Shown here piece after piece: positions 61,898-64,000 of a stretch of DNA of 64,000 nucleotides. The DNA lies in NCBI RefSeq assembly GCF_024758505.1, contig NZ_CP077970.1, positions 992,001 through 1,056,000 of the forward strand, read 5' to 3'. The notes beneath the pieces are model-generated. The model was not told where the DNA came from. It ran no database searches and saw nothing but the letters and a program-made list of their open reading frames with translations. The position numbers and the translations under genes were made by a program. Positions within the stretch are counted from its first letter, which is position 1. Every line of letters starts with the position of its first letter. The DNA is from Bradyrhizobium arachidis (lineage in GTDB: Bacteria > Pseudomonadota > Alphaproteobacteria > Rhizobiales > Xanthobacteraceae).

Positions 61898-63388
61898 ATG
61901 GATAGGTCATTCGTCATTGCGCATATGTCCGACCTGCACCTCGATGGATCGGGTCGGCTGCATCAGGCGATCGAGGGCCTCGTCGCAACCATCCGGCAGA
62001 CGATGGCGGAATTCGCCGACGTGCCGGACCGCATTTTGCTGATCACCGGAGACCTCGTCAGCGAACCGACGCCGCGCGCGCTCGACGAAGCCCTCTCCGT
62101 CATCTCGACGTTTCGGCAGACCGGCCTGTTCACCGACATCCAGGCGGTCGCCGGCAACCGCGATGTCAGGCCCCTCGGCCTGCTCGGCCGCCGCCACGAT
62201 ATCTACGACTATCTCAACCTGCCGAGGACGTCGAAGAACGTCTATTATCGCCAGTCCGGACTGGATCTGGTGCTGCTCGATTCCAACGCGGCAAGTCTTG
62301 CCAACGGCAATTTCGACCAGCGCGCCTATCATGCTGTCGTGGCACAGTCGGCGCGGCTGAGTGCCGAACTCGCCGGCAGTCTCAGCGCCGATGGCCGCGC
62401 GGACTATATCGAGCCTGCCGAGAATCTCGTGCGCGTGCTGGCGCTGCATCATCATCCGCTGCCGCAGGCGACCGGCGAGGGCAAGCGCTTTCTGGGCAAT
62501 CCCGACGAGCCCATGATGTATCTGGCAAGCCCCGCCACCTTTCTCGAGGCGGCAACATCCCTCAATGTCAATTTCATCCTGCACGGCCACCGGCACGTCG
62601 AAGGGCTGACGCGGTATTCAATTCCCAATCCGCGTGCGACGTCGAGCGGGCCGGCCGAGGATTTCTGGCGCACGCTCCATGTGCTGTCCTGTCCGTCGTC
62701 GACGGGGCAGGGGGGCGACGACGCCGGCTTCAACATCGTTCATTTCGGCCCGTCCTCTCATTTTGCCGGACGGCGATACGGTTTCTCGGTCATCAGACAT
62801 GTGCGGCCGCGCGACGAGGGCACGTTCCACCGGCTCGACAGCAATTTGCCCGACGGCATCATCAGACTGCCGGCGGGACGGGATTTTTGTCGCGATCCGG
62901 CCTTCCAGGCGGCGATCGATCTGTCGTCCTGCGAGCTGCCGAAACGCGAGCAGATCGTTGCGATCGCCTGTCAACTCCTGAAGCGCCGGGCCTTCTACGA
63001 CGACGGAGATGACTGGGCCTACGCACTTCATGCAGCCCTCGTCACCTCGCGAGTCTGGAGCGACCTCGACGGCAAGACCGCACGATCCGGCGCGCAACGC
63101 GACGCCGGCGCACTCACGACGGTCGGGCTGCTCCTGGACCGGCTGATTGCCCAGGCCGCCGACGTGCTCGGCATCGACGGCGAGGAGCTCGAAAATCTCC
63201 GTGCCAAACGCCTGATCGATCAGGCCGACGTCATGCGCGAATTGCCGAGGACGCCCCGCAACGGGGTGGATCTCGCCGGCGAGCGGCAGCGGCGACTTGG
63301 TACGCTGCGCGAACTGAGTGCGCCGATGCAGGCGCTGGGCGCCGATCTCGACCTCGGCGGCCCACCTCCGGCCGGGACATTACGCTAA
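61898..63388 (+). CDS. Calcineurin-like metallophosphoesterase with helical C-terminal region
   Basis: 496 aa. Metal-site motifs in order: 'HMSDLHLDG' (DxH, about residues 9-15), 'ITGDLVSEP' (GD, about 49-57), 'AGNRD' (about 86-90, GNxD where GNH is usual), 'ALHHHPL' (about 185-191), 'LHGHRHVEG' (GHxH, about 228-236). After about residue 330 comes a mostly helical region with no recognised domain. ATG 61898 has GAGG eight nt upstream; ATG 61883 and TTG 61862 are in-frame alternatives. Class III cyclic nucleotide phosphodiesterases and nucleases share this fold; substrate unknown. Confidence 0.85.
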   Translation: MDRSFVIAHMSDLHLDGSGRLHQAIEGLVATIRQTMAEFADVPDRILLITGDLVSEPTPRALDEALSVISTFRQTGLFTDIQAVAGNRDVRPLGLLGRRHDIYDYLNLPRTSKNVYYRQSGLDLVLLDSNAASLANGNFDQRAYHAVVAQSARLSAELAGSLSADGRADYIEPAENLVRVLALHHHPLPQATGEGKRFLGNPDEPMMYLASPATFLEAATSLNVNFILHGHRHVEGLTRYSIPNPRATSSGPAEDFWRTLHVLSCPSSTGQGGDDAGFNIVHFGPSSHFAGRRYGFSVIRHVRPRDEGTFHRLDSNLPDGIIRLPAGRDFCRDPAFQAAIDLSSCELPKREQIVAIACQLLKRRAFYDDGDDWAYALHAALVTSRVWSDLDGKTARSGAQRDAGALTTVGLLLDRLIAQAADVLGIDGEELENLRAKRLIDQADVMRELPRTPRNGVDLAGERQRRLGTLRELSAPMQALGADLDLGGPPPAGTLR

Positions 63389-63403
63389 GGCAGGAGCGCT
63401 GAC

Positions 63404-63426
63404 GTTAACCGCCCGTTAGGGTTAAC
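63404..63426 (+). promoter_or_regulatory. CtrA-like box / GTTAAC inverted repeat
   Basis: TTAA-N7-TTAG (63405-63419) differs by one base from the alphaproteobacterial CtrA consensus TTAA-N7-TTAA. GTTAAC occurs at both ends (63404-63409 and 63421-63426). It lies 53 nt before the start of the TPR lipoprotein gene. CtrA is known to control Flp/tad pilus genes in Caulobacter. Confidence 0.4.
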
Positions 63427-63478
63427 AGTCTATTGCTGGCGCGTTCGGCTCGATCAATCGGCTCGAGAGTCAAGCGTC

Positions 63479-64000
63479 ATGCGTCACCAGTACAGTTTTG
63501 CCCGGCTCCTTGCGTCCACCTCGCTGGTTGCGGCGTTGGCGGCAGGCCTCGGCGGCTGCACGGGGATGTCGAAAATTTCCGACAGCATCACCGGCTCCAT
63601 CAGCCCGCGCGCCGAGGCCGCGGCCGCGCCGACCGATCCCGCGCGCGCCGCCGAGGTCTATGGCGAGCGCTATCGCGCCAATCCCAAGGATGCCGAAGCC
63701 GCGTTGGCCTATGGACAGGCGTTGCGCGCCAATGGCCAGCGTGCGCAGGCGGTCGCGGTGCTCGAGCAGGCGACCATCGCGCATCCCGGCAACAAGGCGC
63801 TGCTCGCGCTCTATGGCCGCGCGCTCGCCGACAACGGCAATTTCCAGACCGCTTTCGACGTGCTGTCGAAGGCGCATTCGCCCGACAATCCCGACTGGCG
63901 CCTGCTCTCGGTGCAAGGCACCGCGCTCGACCAGATGGGCAAGCACGATGATGCGCGCCGCTACTATGTCAGTGCGCTGAAGATCGCGCCCGGCGAGCCG
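63479..64000 (+). CDS. TPR-repeat lipoprotein, TadD-like (3' end off window)
   Basis: First 174 residues seen. Signal peptide with lipobox 'AAGLGGC' (Cys about 27), so probably a lipoprotein; then at least three TPR-type helical repeats, for example 'DAEAALAYGQALRANGQRAQ' and 'NKALLALYGRALADNGNFQT'. This resembles TadD of the Flp-pilus (tad) system, but the rest of the gene and its neighbours lie outside the window. ATG 63479. Preceded by a CtrA-like box. Confidence 0.75.
   Translation, partial: MRHQYSFARLLASTSLVAALAAGLGGCTGMSKISDSITGSISPRAEAAAAPTDPARAAEVYGERYRANPKDAEAALAYGQALRANGQRAQAVAVLEQATIAHPGNKALLALYGRALADNGNFQTAFDVLSKAHSPDNPDWRLLSVQGTALDQMGKHDDARRYYVSALKIAPGEP

Overview
The window looks like chromosome of a Bradyrhizobium-type alphaproteobacterium (Bradyrhizobium/Rhodopseudomonas group). 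The evidence is high GC with GC-rich third codon positions, a cycM-type membrane-anchored cytochrome c, a pim-type dicarboxylate degradation operon, a yej peptide importer with two binding proteins, and many short palindromic intergenic repeats of the kinds common in this group (for example the GAGCATGATCCGGAAAAG type). I saw no tRNA, rRNA, CRISPR array, transposase or phage gene. Functions below come from motifs and recalled family knowledge; no database search was run.

Layout. 1-1720: 5' part of a PAS-PAS-GGDEF-EAL c-di-GMP protein. 1981-9378: a small HTH regulator followed by a six-gene hyfBCEFGI operon whose large subunit lacks two of the four nickel-ligand cysteines, so it is probably an 'energy-converting hydrogenase-related' complex and not a hydrogenase. 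9484-10767: glycerate 2-kinase. 10980-19894: four tandem paralogous substrate-binding proteins plus the livM-H-F-G ABC transporter. 19961-20827: IclR regulator, divergent from a pimF-A-B-C-D-SDR beta-oxidation operon (20959-29616). A perfect 9-bp-arm palindrome lies between the two divergent units. Together these look like one uptake-plus-degradation module for dicarboxylic or fatty acids.

29719-36185: MBOAT/SGNH O-acyltransferase pair, glycerol kinase, RidA, GNAT, a secreted DUF6636-like protein and a GST. 36382-42563: metF-metH operon and a luciferase-like oxidoreductase, bracketed by two direct copies of a long intergenic repeat. 42731-45131: prephenate dehydratase, kdsB, cycM. 45344-53094: yejA1-yejA2-yejB-yejE-yejF. 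53131-54093: AraC regulator. 54937-56157: OpgC-like acyltransferase. 56370-58584: NlpC/P60 hydrolase with an M17 aminopeptidase (one overlapping operon).

58926-61175 is the most unusual gene. It fuses an amino-acid-binding-type periplasmic domain to a complete pentameric ligand-gated ion channel. It is followed by a 67-aa membrane peptide, a metallophosphoesterase, and the start of a TPR lipoprotein (TadD-like) preceded by a CtrA-like box.

Two places (after glpK and after the NlpC gene) carry decayed second copies of a neighbouring gene's 3' end. Most of their differences are at synonymous third positions, which suggests past allele replacement by recombination.
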